Part shown: positions 35,901 to 48,699 of the stretch, one piece after another | How positions within the stretch are numbered: position 1 is the first letter of the stretch | Layout of the letters: every line of letters starts with the position of its first letter | Assembly: GCA_023053545.1 (NCBI GenBank) | Contig: JAKZAN010000005.1 | Span: 4,092,001-4,156,000, forward strand | DNA from: Lepidurus packardi | Lineage: Eukaryota; Arthropoda; Branchiopoda; Notostraca; Triopsidae | DNA: 64,000 bases | Reading direction: 5' to 3' | Translations under genes and position numbers: made by a program | Notes under the pieces: generated by a model | Told to the model about the DNA's origin: nothing | The model's input: the letters and a program-made list of their open reading frames with translations, nothing else | The model's database searches: none

Positions 35901-38900
35901 ATACATTACATCAGTAGATAGCAGTAATATCCCAATACGGCTGTAATGTTACAATGGCAGATAAAGAACCTAGTCCGAGGGTGGTCGCTAGATGGGATGC
36001 AAAAGACGCGGGTGAGGTGCTGTCAGTAGCAGTAGCCCATCTGAATACTCAACACGCAACTTGAAAGTCGATTTGTCTTAAATGCGCATTTGGGATAGTC
36101 TTTAAAATTATTCAGCAGAGCTTTGATGAGGTGTTGCTGTGGGTGACACACCAGTAATATCAGGAAAGGCTATGTCAAAGCAGACTGACAATGCTTTACG
36201 TTCGTTTCTAAATTGGCGATATTAACCTTTGACAGACGGAAAAGAAGAAATAGTATTGTCTGGTGTTTTCAATTCGGGAAACGGAGAAGAATGAAATGCG
36301 CCTAAATTTAAGCCACGAAATATCAATGGCGAATGGAAGCTTTGGCGGTGCCTGGGAGACTTTGCCGGCCCACGCAGCTGTCGATGAATCCTTAGTGAGA
36401 TTGAGTGCCTCATCTTGTGCGATTGACTGCGAAATACAAAGTGAGCGGATGCAAAGGACTGGCACCGGGTAACAAAGTGATTTCTAACAACTCAAAACTT
36501 TCTGCACCGTAAATTCGTGCAATCTTCCTTAGTTGCCCTAAACGCTAGACACTTCTAAGCTTCGCACTTTGCATACACCAAGGTTTTTGCATTTGCTGTG
36601 GTCCATGGACCTAAAAGGATCGAGTGGATCTAGAAATTTTAGATGGTATATGTCTCTTTCAGGCATCAATTCGGTCTGCGGTCTAACAGCCCCAGGTAAA
36701 TAACTTGAAATTCTAACATTAGCGTCGAAATTAGAAGTCTCTTGACTCGTTTTAAAGATGCCTGTTTCAGGTGAAATGCTACTATTGTATAGTCTGAAGG
36801 TTTCTCGGACACGAAGATGTTGTGTGAACAAGACCGCGGAACTATCGTGAGCTTCTGTGCGTGCAGTACTATCGAACTGTCTTTACAGGTATCGGTGGAA
36901 GCTTGTAAACTTTTTTCTTCGGATGTTCACATAAAAAATAAAGGCAGAAAATTTGGAGCTTTAGAGTATGTAGTCCCGTTGCCATGGTTTGCATATCGTC
37001 ATGAACTTTGAGCCTATTTGGCAGATTTTTGAATTTTTCTGACATGGAGTCCCGAAAAAAAAGTTAGGTTCTCGATCCTTGCCTTCTTACTTCTTTCCAT
37101 AATTGAACTTGTGAGTTTTATCAACAAGAGCCCATTCTTTGCCTTTATGCGCATCCAGAATTGAGTCAGAAAGCTTTCAACCAACCTCTTGAGAAGGAGA
37201 AGTGAGTTGCAGATGTCAAACGCGCGTCTTTTTTATTTTTCAAACAACAACTGGGGGTGGGGGATTGGAGCGGAAGGTGTAGGTGACAGCGAGAGAGAGT
37301 AGAAGGGAAGGAAAAGCGAACATAAAGGGGTACAAGCTCTAGCAACGAGCCAAGGACTGAGAGGAGTCGACAGCACGAGGGGCAACAGTAGCACACACGC
37401 GGACTCGTCCCGAGTCGCACGCTTCGCAGGTACTATCAAGTAGAAGCGGCAGGTATAGAACACGACACAACCCCCGGCACTAACCCAGTCTCCACCTGAT
37501 TTCCTGTCATCTATCATCGGAATCGATAGTGCTAACTAGCTCACAAAATCCTGCCCCGAGAATTACTAACATAAACCCGCCTCAGCACTTTGCTTTCATA
37601 AGGTTTGACCCAATGTGATCTCGGTCTCCCCTCTTTTCGTTTTGTGTCCCCGGTTCTGGAATCTTCTCACCCCCTCTGCAGGCATGGAAAGCGCCTGGGG
37701 CTCAATGCCTCACCACCTACGACACGGGTAAGCCAACACCTGAACTCTTTAGGGTAGGGTGAATGCTTTGACACGCACAATCCCTTCCTCTACGAATCTC
37801 TGTTTTCTATACCGCACCTTTCGCAAGGCCTCCTGTTAAGACCAACACAATCCCCTTTGGATTGATCCGAGAATGGTAAATTATAACAAAAAGCTTGAAG
37901 ATATTGACACATCCAAGTGTGAATAAAGGGTTGCTTTATGGCTGCGAACCATTACGAAAGGGGGTAGTTATGGCTTTATCGATAAGACTAGGTAGGACTT
38001 GAAAAAAAGGTCGCATTTCAATTCTTCAGTTTGTAGTTCAGTATTTACCTTTTACCGTTTGTTTGTATTCCCGTCGTTGCTTCAGGTATTCTGCCTATAG
38101 GGTCCAAGTTGGCTTGACTACTTTTGGCTGTCCCTCAGACTAGCCATGAATATGGCACGTGCCTCCGATGCCTCCTTCTTCCCCCTGATATAAAGAAACA
38201 GTTAAGCCTCATGCCTGAACAAACACAAAAACAGATCATTTATCCAGACAACATTATTTTCGGTTACTAGTTCCACGAAAACTATCCCCTATTTCCTATA
38301 GGGTGGCGTTCCCCGTACGAAGGCCAACTTTAGTACCCTACGACCTTTTTAGAGATCGCCCCAGTTGTTTCCAATCGAAGAAGATGGACAGTGGATGGAT
38401 CAGAAACCAATACAAAATTCTGTGGAGGTGGCGGAGGAATATTACAAGTTAGGTGTCATGACATCCAGATTACTTTACAGAGTACCATGTACTATAAAAA
38501 AGTTGTGTTAAGAAGTCCTCAGCTTCCGTCTAGTAGTACTTAAGTGTTACAAAAAGAAACTATACATTAGTGAAAAAAGTCACTGGCGTATTTCGGTCGA
38601 TCGCTGCAGGAGCCGGTATCTTTCATCCACGTCTGTTTGCTATTGGCTTGGGACGAACAAAAAGTATAAAGAAGCTTCTTTAACCAGCGCCAGGAACTAA
38701 ACCTAGTCAAGTATGCAATAATGTTTTCTGGTGCAGACGTTTGACATATGAGGTAGCGGAGAACGGGAAGCAGTAAGCCAAAGTATCTCTTGATCATAGA
38801 TAGCTGATTCTTGGCACCGTTTCTCTGCTTTTAGGTACGTTGCTTCGAGATTGTATAGCATGGGCCATCGCAGCCTTTTGTCACTGACATGTGAAGATTT

Positions 38901-41900
38901 CGTTTATTCTAGCGCTCAAGTGCAGTTCTAGATGGACGATTATCAGAAATCACTCCTAAGAACAGCTCGCTAGGACTCTTAAGTAAACATAACCTCTCGA
39001 AAGGCGCTCTGTATGATCACGCCAATTGCTCTCTCCTCAAGGATTTCACTCCGAGACGAAAAAGTGACAAAAACATAGGATGCTCAATTGGTGACAAAGT
39101 GCCCTTTGTATGCCTTCGCGCCTGATGTTCATTTTCTCAAGTCCTTTATTCTTCTCATCTCATACCAAAAAAAGGGGACACTATTACCATCGGGAACGGG
39201 AAGAACCTTAAATGAGTCCCAATCGATAATTGGAACTTTTAGTTGCTGACAACTAAGCAACGAACAGAGTGCGACAACTAACAACATTTCCTTGCAACTT
39301 CTTCCCCATAATCAACTTATCAAACTAAAACCTAAATAGCCTTAAGAAAGGTTGAAAGAAAAATAAATTATGTGAATCTAATTAATTTCTCGTCCTAAGT
39401 AGGATTACTTCCAAGGGTTACATTTCGGTTAAAGATAACGAATGCGGACATATATTCTTACTAGGGAGATAAATTGTTAAAGTTACTCGAATATTAAGGA
39501 GTAAAATTTACCGTGTAAATTGATTACAATTATATTTGAAAACCATTCCTTCTTAATACACAATTTTCTTTAAGAATTCAATTGTACTTGATAAGTGACG
39601 TCACAGAACCTTTCAAAAAGCAAGTATCCATGACACGGATAAGCTTGAATGAAGGTCCAACCACACACAGTCAAATGCACAGTCAAGTACTTTCACTCTG
39701 GCTGAGATAATGAAACGCATCTTCTATAAAAGCTTTCGATTGATATGTCCGGACTCTCACGCTCAATTTACGTTACATTTGCTTTCGGCCTTTTTAAGAC
39801 TTGCTTCATGCTGAGTTACGACTATGCTTCTCACAAAAACCATTGCCCAAGGGGCAATAGACACACCCCTTTTACGTAAAGAAGCCGGAAGGCTTCCCTA
39901 CCTTCTTCCGGGCTCCAGTTTTCTTCCCGTCATTCCGCCAAGAACGCAAATGCCCCAGGCGTATGTCCGGAGCGTCGCGACTGCGGCCTCTAGCCCGGGA
40001 ACCCCTTTTCCTTTTCTTTTTTTTTAACAAAAGACTAACTCTCTGACATTAATATTCTTATACTTGGCCCAAGTTTGCAAACCCGGGTTTATGACCCCAA
40101 GCATTTCAGAAAAGTTTGCCAAGTAAAGAATTTGTATACAGTCCTACGTCTTCAGAAAATAAACAAGATACCTTTCAAGACGGTTTCGGATCAAATTGTG
40201 GGACCTACTACGGGGCATGTTTTCAAAGCCAACAACGTTTCTTAATGTTCTTATCTCCTTTTTCCTTCTAATTTCCAAGTTGTTCCTCTTGTTCACGTGT
40301 GACGTTCAATTACCACGTTGCCAATGTACAAACTCTCATCTCAGGGTACTATACCCAAGGATCCAAGTTGGGATGGGTGTTCCCTCCGGCTCCTCCAAAT
40401 TACGGGGGGCGTTCCGGGTACACGGGCCAGCATGACGCAGAATAAAAAACCAAGCTGCGAAATTATTGCTGAGTACTGAACCATCATAGAGAAGAAAGTG
40501 TACCGTATCCGCAGATTGTGTGCAGTCACGCACTTCGCACGCTAAGAAAGTACGAGGGTGGATGACCCATGGACCTGACTGACAGACACAAGTTGCTCAA
40601 CGCTAAATTGCTGCTTTCCCTTAATTGGAGCTTAAAGCAAGTTTCTCATTCTTCTAAGACTTTCGCTCTTTCTTCTCAAACTCCATAGCTTCTGAAGAGA
40701 CGGGAGTAATGGTTACATCCGAGTTTTTGCGTACACGTCAAAAGTTGTTTGCTTGGATCGATATAAACTCGTGTTGAAAAGTTATCCCTCGTTAATGCTC
40801 TGCCAAAAATGCCATATTTACGCAACTCGGCCCCCTGGATGGACGAACTCTTGGCAAAGCTAACACAGAAAATCAATAGTTAAAGGGCAGTTTCGCTCAC
40901 TCTGTCGCGTAATTCAATCGCCTAACAAGACCATAGTTTTCTAATGTCATGGAAAATCAGTAGGGAAAAGGAGTCTCCTATCTATATATACCAATACAAA
41001 CGGAGAAATTCTGCCAACAGAAGCTTCCGCGACCCAACATTGACTTGCTCCGCCCCAACGTCCTTCCTAAAGGACGCTACAAAACATAGATTAATCCAGA
41101 AATGGGAAATTGATGGGGCAAACCGATCATAGATAATTAAAACATTAGTTAATTAATGTCAAAAGCTTATTATACATGTAAAAAAAAAGCTTTTTCGAAT
41201 AAACTGTTTTAGATGTTTTAAAAGGATAAAAAGATACCGATAGTACATTACTTCATATTTAAGCTCTATTTACTTATAATTTCGTTCGAAACTTTATTTA
41301 GAACTAGTCCAAGCGAACACCTTCTAATTTCCTCCGAACGAAAATGTAAGGGATACATTTTGAGCTAGTAATTGCGGAAGATCGGCTGATTTCTAGCCGT
41401 CTTGGATGCATTAATGAAAGGAACACTGCTAAAAAAAACAATCATAGCCCTAATTACTCTTTTAACATGGTCTTAGATCTTCAAGAGTCATACTAAGGCT
41501 CTTTTCGCGCATAGACGGGCTGCGGTTGAGCTGCTTGCGTGACTGTATACCTGCCACATGGATAATAAAGTTAATAGGGATGAATAAAAAGTGTCCTATT
41601 ATTCCCTTTTCTATTTTTAACACGCCTCTCCTGATTAAAAAAAACGTTTTGTCCAATTCGTTGAACCCAGTGTCTTAACGCGGGGAAGTTAATCAAGTGG
41701 TGACATCACGGTGCAAGCTTTCACGGTTCCCAGATTCCCGTAGAAATTAGGCTGTGAAAAGTCCCCGCTGCAGAGACTAGAAAACGAGAACTGTGAAGGA
41801 AAAGACCATCCTCGGCATCGGGCAATACAGCTCCACTTCCCAGCGTTATCATCGTCTAATGATGATGATGCCTCTTCCTCCTAAGCCTACAACGACTCCT

Positions 41901-44900
41901 CGCCGCCATACAGCCACAGTCCTCCTCACACTCGTTTTTTCTCCCTCTGAAAAGGCATTCCGAGTCTCCTTTTTGCAAACTCGAAACTTGAACAAAGAAG
42001 AAAATTTCCGTTCTTAGCTTTTCAACGCCTATCTTGTATGCGATCCTTGCTGGATCGTTCGCTGGTTTGGTGTATGACCTTTTCAATCGTTCTTTCTCCT
42101 CTTCGTCCCTCTGACTCTGATACCCACTAAGATTTCTCTTAAAGGTTACACTATAGAAAAACGAAAAACCTTAGTCTGGCAGCCTACTGGACCGCGTTCA
42201 ATGAAGATGGATGATACCCAGATCTTTGGGGTATAGTATTAACGATCCATGGGGGGAGCAGCATCGACGACGGGAAGCTAAGCAAAAATTCATGGCAGTC
42301 GTATGGAAAGGAGAATAGTTAATGGTAGCATTAATGATATTTAGTAACAATCTTTGCTTATATTCGAAAGGGTCAGTGGGTCTGGCGATATCCCCCTCCA
42401 CACCCCCTACTTCCTGTATCAAAGGAGGGAAGTGTATAACCCTCTTAGCAAATAAGAGACAAAAGATTACGCGAGAAGAAGTTCCAAAAGGCAGTACTTT
42501 CTTCAATAATTCTTACCATTTTTACTTCACAGGAAACAGCGGAAGCAGAAACTCCGGCTTTGCAAAGAGTTGGACTCGCCAGCCAGCGACTCGGAATGCC
42601 GGGAGCTGTTGGGTCTGGATGCAACTACTTCCGGTCCCTTGGACCCGTCTCGAAACGGCAACAGCAGCTGGAGCGAATACGCAGAGACTGTGTACGATTT
42701 TTATAATGAGACTCTCTTTGGGTGGGACAACAGCACCGAGGTGATCCCTCCGTGGTGCTCCTTCAACGGTACCAACTCCACCAACGGGACAAGTCTGTGC
42801 TTCGAGAACGCGTCGACAACGGCTACCGCTTCCGAGCCGCAAATGCCTTTTGAACTATGGCAGAGTATCTGTATCGTCATTTGCTTAGGGATATGTATTG
42901 TGCTCACCGTCGGGGGCAACATTTTGGTCTTGCTGGCGTTCATCGTGGAGCGAGCCATTAGGCAGCCTAGCAATTATTTCATCGCTTCGCTTGCCGCGAC
43001 TGACGTGCTCATTGGGACAGTGTCCATGCCCTTCTACACCATCTATGTGGTGACGGGGTACTGGGACCTGGGCCCGATCCTGTGCGATTTGTGGCTTTCA
43101 GTGGACTACACCGTCTGTTTGGTGTCACAGTACACGGTTCTGCTCATCACGGTGGATCGATTCTGCTCAGTCAAGATAGCCGCCCAATACCGGGCTTGGC
43201 GAACGAAAAACAAGCTGCTTTGGATGGTCGCCATTACATGGATCATCCCGGCCTTGCTCTTCTTCATTTCCATATTCGGATGGGAACACTTCATTGGCTA
43301 CCGTGACTTGGCTGAAGGGGAGTGTACCGTCCAGTTTTTGAAAAATCCAGTATTCAACACGGCCCTCATTATCGGCTATTATTGGATCACTTTGGTAGTG
43401 CTCTTCATCCTCTATGGGGGCATTTATAAGACGGCATATGACATGCAACAAAAATCAGCGGCCAAGCACAAAAAGATGAAATCCATGGTGGCAATGTCTG
43501 TCGGCGGAATGGCGGGCGTCGCTGGTAGGACAGCTAACATAGGAGTCTCCAAGACGCAAAGCACCTTGTTGAGTCAAGATAAACCTGGAATGGCGGCAGC
43601 TGCTTCAGGAACTACCACTGCTCCAAGTGGTGTCGCGGGTAATGCTACTGCGGGCAGCGGCAATAGTGCAATTACTACAGCATTAGCGTTAGCTGTCCAC
43701 CCTCCTCCGGGCGATTCATCCTCTTCTCACAAGACGTCCTCCAGAGGTACCACGGAAACTACAAGTTTTTCAGACAAGAAGGGCGACATCGAGAGATCGT
43801 CTTCCCCGGCATTCGATTCCGATGAGGAGTCTACCAACATACCCAAGAAAAAGGTTCCGGTGCCAGCACATACGACATCGATTGTTGTACCCCGCCTGCA
43901 ACCGCCTCCCAATTCCCGAAAAACCCCTACAGCCGAAACTCTGCCCCGAATTCCTGAAACGTCTCTTCTTGACACGGAGATTCCGGCTGCGGCACCAGTG
44001 AAACTCACGCCACAACCCGCGTCCTCAGCAGCGGCTATTATCGCTTCACCACCTGCTCAAGTCCCAACTGAAAAGTTGGTCGTCGAAGTCACCGTAGTGG
44101 CACCAACCCCTCTTCCAAATCCGGCAGCGTTACCTTCACCAACGCTGCCTTTGCCGCCCCCTCCACCGGACTTCGCCAATCCCGAACCCAGCCTGTTGGC
44201 ATCCGAATTCCCTCCCCCTCCTGAACATATTCCTCCACCCATGGCCACTTCTACACCTGTGAGTCCGCCCACAAAACCAGGCTTTGGCCATCCATACACT
44301 CGTCCACCCCCTCCCAACACCCTAATAGTAAATCCAGCTTCAATTCTGACTTATGACGTAGTGGTCGCATTAGACGGAGCTGATCTCCGCTACATGGATG
44401 AAAGTTCCGTTATCGTTCCGTCTCCGGCAGTTGAGACACCACCGTCTTCAATGCCAACGTCCATGAACCAGCCTTCACCACCCTTATCACCCCAAAAGCT
44501 GGAGCACTCCGCTTCCTCCATCGCATTCCCCACAGCAGATACCTCTGCTGCCTCTCTCACAACGGTTATACAGGGTCCTACTCCAGCCGAACCTCAGTCT
44601 AACATCATCCCCACTCAAATTTTGCCTCCGACCCCTGTCCCACCCTTTCAACAACCTACAGTAACCTTCGCCCCAACGCCAGTACTCGATAAACATGCTG
44701 TGTCGGCGAACGGCCCCGCGACCAATGGCCCAACAAGTTTCAGTAACAACGGACCCATAAAATCTCCTCCTGCCATCACTGCCGACGCAGCGACGACCAC
44801 GGGTGCTAGTACAGCCCTCGACGGTTCCAGCAAGGACGATACCGGACCAACAGAGGGCGCTGCGCTCACTACCAAGACCAAACGCGACCTAGTGAAATCG

Positions 44901-45230
44901 CTTGGGAAGCGGATCAAAGGTCGAAGAAAAAAGAAGGCAGATGGCGAGGAGCGACAAAAGTCCAAGTCCGAGAACAGGGCGCGGAAGGCCTTACGCACCA
45001 TTTCCTTTATCTTGGGCGCATTCGTCGCTTGCTGGACCCCATACCACATCTTCGCGTTGGTAGAAGGCTTCTGCTCCGAGCCGCCCTGTATAAACGTACA
45101 CGTGTACATGTTCTCGTACTTTCTTTGCTACGCTAATTCCCCTCTCAACCCTTTCTGTTATGCGCTCGCTAACCAGCAATTCAAAAAGACGTTCACACGC
45201 ATCCTCAAAGGAGACCTGCACATGACTTGA
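32919..45230 (+). CDS. mAChR-B: muscarinic acetylcholine receptor, B type (class A GPCR), 933 aa
   Basis: Acetylcholine receptor of the plasma membrane. The B type of arthropods is known to couple to Gi/o and to be poorly sensitive to classical muscarinic antagonists. The CDS joins 32919-33022 and 42533-45230. The large exon is open back to its acceptor (TTTACTTCACAG) but has no ATG before TM1 except one directly at the membrane. The upstream exon supplies an ATG, 34 codons and a phase-2 donor (TG/GTAAGT) that matches. The extracellular N-terminus has many N-glycosylation sites (NGT, NTT, NSS, NET, NST). TM1 begins at about 146. Asp-Tyr 3.32/3.33 (about 226-227) is kept, and the DRY site reads DRF (243-245). 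The third intracellular loop is about 520 residues, very rich in Pro, Ser and Thr. TM6 reads CWTPYH (868-873) and TM7 has [10 protein letters not shown]. His replaces the usual Asn 6.52, as expected for the B type. The receptor family is certain; joining of the first exon is inferred. Confidence 0.9.
33023..42532 (+). other. 9.5 kb intron of mAChR-B
   Basis: Lies between a GTAAGT donor and a polypyrimidine-CAG acceptor. It is about a hundred times longer than most introns in this window. It contains an AT-rich stretch (about 34.6-35.0 kb), a 48-bp tandem duplication at 35844-35936, and an exon-like 46-bp segment at 37682-37727. No other gene is recognised on either strand. Confidence 0.6.
35844..35936. 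repeat. 48-bp period tandem duplication
   Basis: A 45-bp block (35844-35888) is repeated after a 3-bp spacer at 35892-35936 with a single difference (CAATAA against CAGTAA). The period is a multiple of three, so an overlapping plus-strand open frame repeats [10 protein letters not shown] in both copies. Confidence 0.9.
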
Positions 45231-48200
45231 GGGAGCACCTAACTGTTCTCTAATACTATATAACTCCCCCAACGGAATAATTATAATGCGAATTTGTTAA
45301 GTCCTTTTAGTGTTAGCGACTCTCGAACTGAAAAAGAAAAAATGTACATAATTTGCATTTAAATGGAATGCGTGAGAAAGTGAAGTACAGAGGACTTTGC
45401 ATTTATATGTCCCAGAATTAGACTTAAAAACTACCCGATCCCTACAATTCTTCCATCGAAAAGGAACCCACTTTGAAGCTGCGGATTGCACTTACTCTTG
45501 TCCATACCGATCCCTAAAATTCTGCCCCCAAGAAGCTATGAAAACGTCCAGTGAGCCTCAATACTTCCCTAAATCTAATGTAGACTTAAACGACGACGAG
45601 TGTATATGGGTTATGTGCTATAAATTGTATGAGAACGTAAGGAGGTTGAGGGTTGACACGGCGCGTTTACGGCTATCGGACAATACACTACGAGACGTTA
45701 AAGAGCATACGAATTGGTACACATTTTCTCTTGCAATTTCATTTTATGTGTGAAGCACAAATTGTTACCGGAATCCTTTTAAAAGGAGCCTTCAGTTATG
45801 TTCCCTAGGTATAAGGTATACACACGTGTGATACAGAGAATTAGTATATGTATAGCTTAAAATGGATTTACGGCTCGTAAGTACGCCTTACTGAGATTAT
45901 GTTTAGACTGCCTGGGCCTCGAAAGACCATGAAGGGCTGTCGACATAATGCAGGTGCACATGACCTACGACTGGATGGTAAGGAGCACACTTGGTGTATA
46001 ATCAAGTTAGAAATGGGGTTTGGAAGGCCAAGCTAGTGCCCATTAACAGACTTTAGAGCTTTCATGAGCTCAAACCCTATGGCATCATGATCGAATCATA
46101 GGAAAAGGACAGGGATAGCACTCAACACAAGATAAAAGCCGAGGTAAAGAGGGCAAAAGCTCGCTTGTCTGTTCCCATGGAAATTTGTAATTCCCTTAGC
46201 TAACTTCGGTGATTTCGGTAAGTTTGGTAGTTCGAATGTCTCTTTGGCGATCGATGCAAATTGGGAAGGTTGTTGAGTACGCTGACTCCAAAGTTCTCGA
46301 ACTGGGATCTGAAGTTGTCTTCAGGAAAATAGAGCAGGATACAATCTAATAACCTGTTTGTATAGTACACCGGGAAATTATGTAAATCAAAATTGCGCTT
46401 CGGAGATAGAGATCAACGTTTGAAAAGTTAGTATACAGCTATGTTTCTCTAGATATTTATCTAACCTGGCTTGCTTGATTTCTTGGCTCGCCGCCGTCCT
46501 TTTCGGTGTATCAATCATCCATTCCTTGAAGTTCCCATAGACACGTTTATGATGTGGAATACAGCTGAAGGTATAAAACTACGAACTTGCACTTTTAAAA
46601 AATACGAATTCTCAGTTATGAATATATACAATTAAATAACTATTTAAACATAAGCGTACGTGATTTTCTTATCGTCAGGTATTCCGTATCGCTGGAATTC
46701 TGCATGTAGTGATCCTGAATAGAGTGAGTAATTTGATGTACGCCTATTTATTTTTTCTGAAACTTCATAGACTTCATAACTTCATAACTTCATAGACTTC
46801 ATAGACTTCATAAACTTCATTTTTCTGAAACTTCAATACCAGTCTTAAATTTAAGTCTTAACAGTCCTAAATGGGCTGAACTTTTTGACTCAGGCATCTT
46901 TGAAAGGAGTTTAAGTCGAAATTCGTGAGGATAACAGAATACACTACTTTTGAAGGCTATTTTCGACATTTGATCAATCCATAGATTGGGAACGCTGTGG
47001 ACTAAGGACGGTGTATCACACGCGTCTGAACTACATTCCTTCTCAACTGGACGCTTCATATTTAATAGGGTCTCTCAATTTGCTCTCATGCCCCATATTT
47101 TTAATCGGGGAAATCCAAATCCTAATTCAGCACGTACTTAGACAAAACACTAAGATACAAGAAAGAGGTCTTTACTTATTCTTCGAGAACAACGTCGGAA
47201 TTGGAAGGAATTCTTTCGTGTGCTTTAACCCTTACCAAAGGATCTAGAACCGAGTGAGAATTTACCCGTACGAAAAAATTAGTCTTTTTTACTGGAAGGG
47301 CCACTTAGGTTTACCTTCTGTGTTACCGTCCTTTCGTGAATGCAATGGAAAGTCAACTTAGGTTACACATCGGTTACACTTCAATAATTTGGCAAAGTAG
47401 TTGTATAGTACGTTTAAAAAAACGACCCAAACAAAGCGTACCGTCCTAATGGCCCCCAACTGTGTGTCTGGGAACACGAATAGCCGTTCTGTTTACTTTC
47501 GGTTTCACTCAGTAAAACATACATATATTCGAGGTATTACTGAGGTTATAGTTTCGTTACACCGCTAGTGGCTACTTCAAGTGCACCTTCACTGTTAAAA
47601 AGGGTACCTAAAACAGGTATATAACGACATGCTACAATTAATAGTTACTACTCAAGATGGGTACAAAGACTCTCCACAAGACTCTCCACAAAGATGGGTT
47701 TATCCCTCTCAACAACAGAGACCAGCACTCAAAACTGGTAGCTATAGCTCAAAGTGAGTGGGCACCCCCTATTATGAGTAACGCATACCTAATAAGGGTA
47801 ACCTTTTCCAAAATGAGTAGCCTGTTTCCCTAAACCGGTATTTTCATAAACTCCCAAAATCGGTATTATCCGAAACCCCAAAAATTGTTGTTGACAAGAA
47901 TGAATTTAAGTCTACCTAACCCGCAATAGGAAAATTCCATTGTTGCCCAATAATGAATGTTCCCGTCTGCTAAGCTAGCCTGCAGACAAGCAGGCATAGT
48001 TTTTGTTCATTTCCCATCTCGCTATCCCCTAGTCGGTCGGTTAAGCTCGCAAAATTTCGTTGCAGTAAAATTCCACAACAAAATATAGTCTTGATTAAGC
48101 GCCTCAGTGATTCATTTTCTGTGGATTCGTTTTTTTACCTCGCTTTTTGTTTCGTTATCGTTATTTGCCATTACAGGCAAATAGGAAGCACAGAAATGCT

Positions 48201-48500
48201 GTTGCGCCAGGCGGATTGTGAAGAAGAAAATTTGCGACATTATGTACTTTAAGAATTTAATGAACTGTCTACTGTGTGTACGAGCATTTTATGGGTATAT
48301 GGTTGGCTAGTGTGACGATGAATTTTTTATGGTGATTGTTGATTTACTTATGATTCTTGTATGTGTATTCTTACTATGGTTTTTAAGCATGTTTTTGAGA
48401 TTTTATATTTGCGTTTTTTGAATTTTTGACTTGTTCGATTGTTTTTGTTTGAGGTTTTTTTTATGTCTTTTTTTTCCTTTTTATTGTCTTTTTTTATTTT
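45231..48500. other. mAChR-B 3' UTR and gene-free DNA
   Basis: Begins with the receptor 3' UTR. Beyond it no coding signal is convincing. It holds a short minisatellite (46761-46820). Towards 48.4-48.5 kb there is a T-rich tract with two copies of TGACTTGTTCGATTG, just before the first retroelement relic. Confidence 0.5.
46761..46820. repeat. minisatellite of ACTTCATA(G) units
   Basis: About seven head-to-tail copies of ACTTCATAG or ACTTCATA. The array is bracketed by TTTTTCTGAAACTTCAT on the left and TTTTCTGAAACTTCAAT on the right, which suggests growth by slippage between these repeats. Confidence 0.85.
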
Positions 48501-48699
48501 TTGTTTGGCTTGTTTGACTTGTTCGATTGGACCGCCCTCTAGGTGGCCCGAGGCGGGAAGCTGAATGAAAAACTATACGGAACCTCTATAGAGCGCAAAC
48601 CAGGAAACAACGAGAAAAATATTGGACAGAAAAGATGACTGCCGTAGACAACAGGATTATATGGAATTTTGATAGTCCCTACTATCCGACAACAATAAA

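Noticed and set aside
36208..36472. Open frames with NGSFGGAWE resembling the integrase end of BEL/Pao elements
   Set aside because: The match is a few residues only, with no other integrase motif nearby.
42570..45230. Receptor start at the TTG of 42570
   Set aside because: TTG is not a credible start here, and the frame is open upstream to a clear acceptor, so an upstream coding exon is required.
43727..45272. Several minus-strand ORFs opposite the muscarinic receptor
   Set aside because: They are antisense shadows of the GC-rich, proline-rich third-loop coding sequence.
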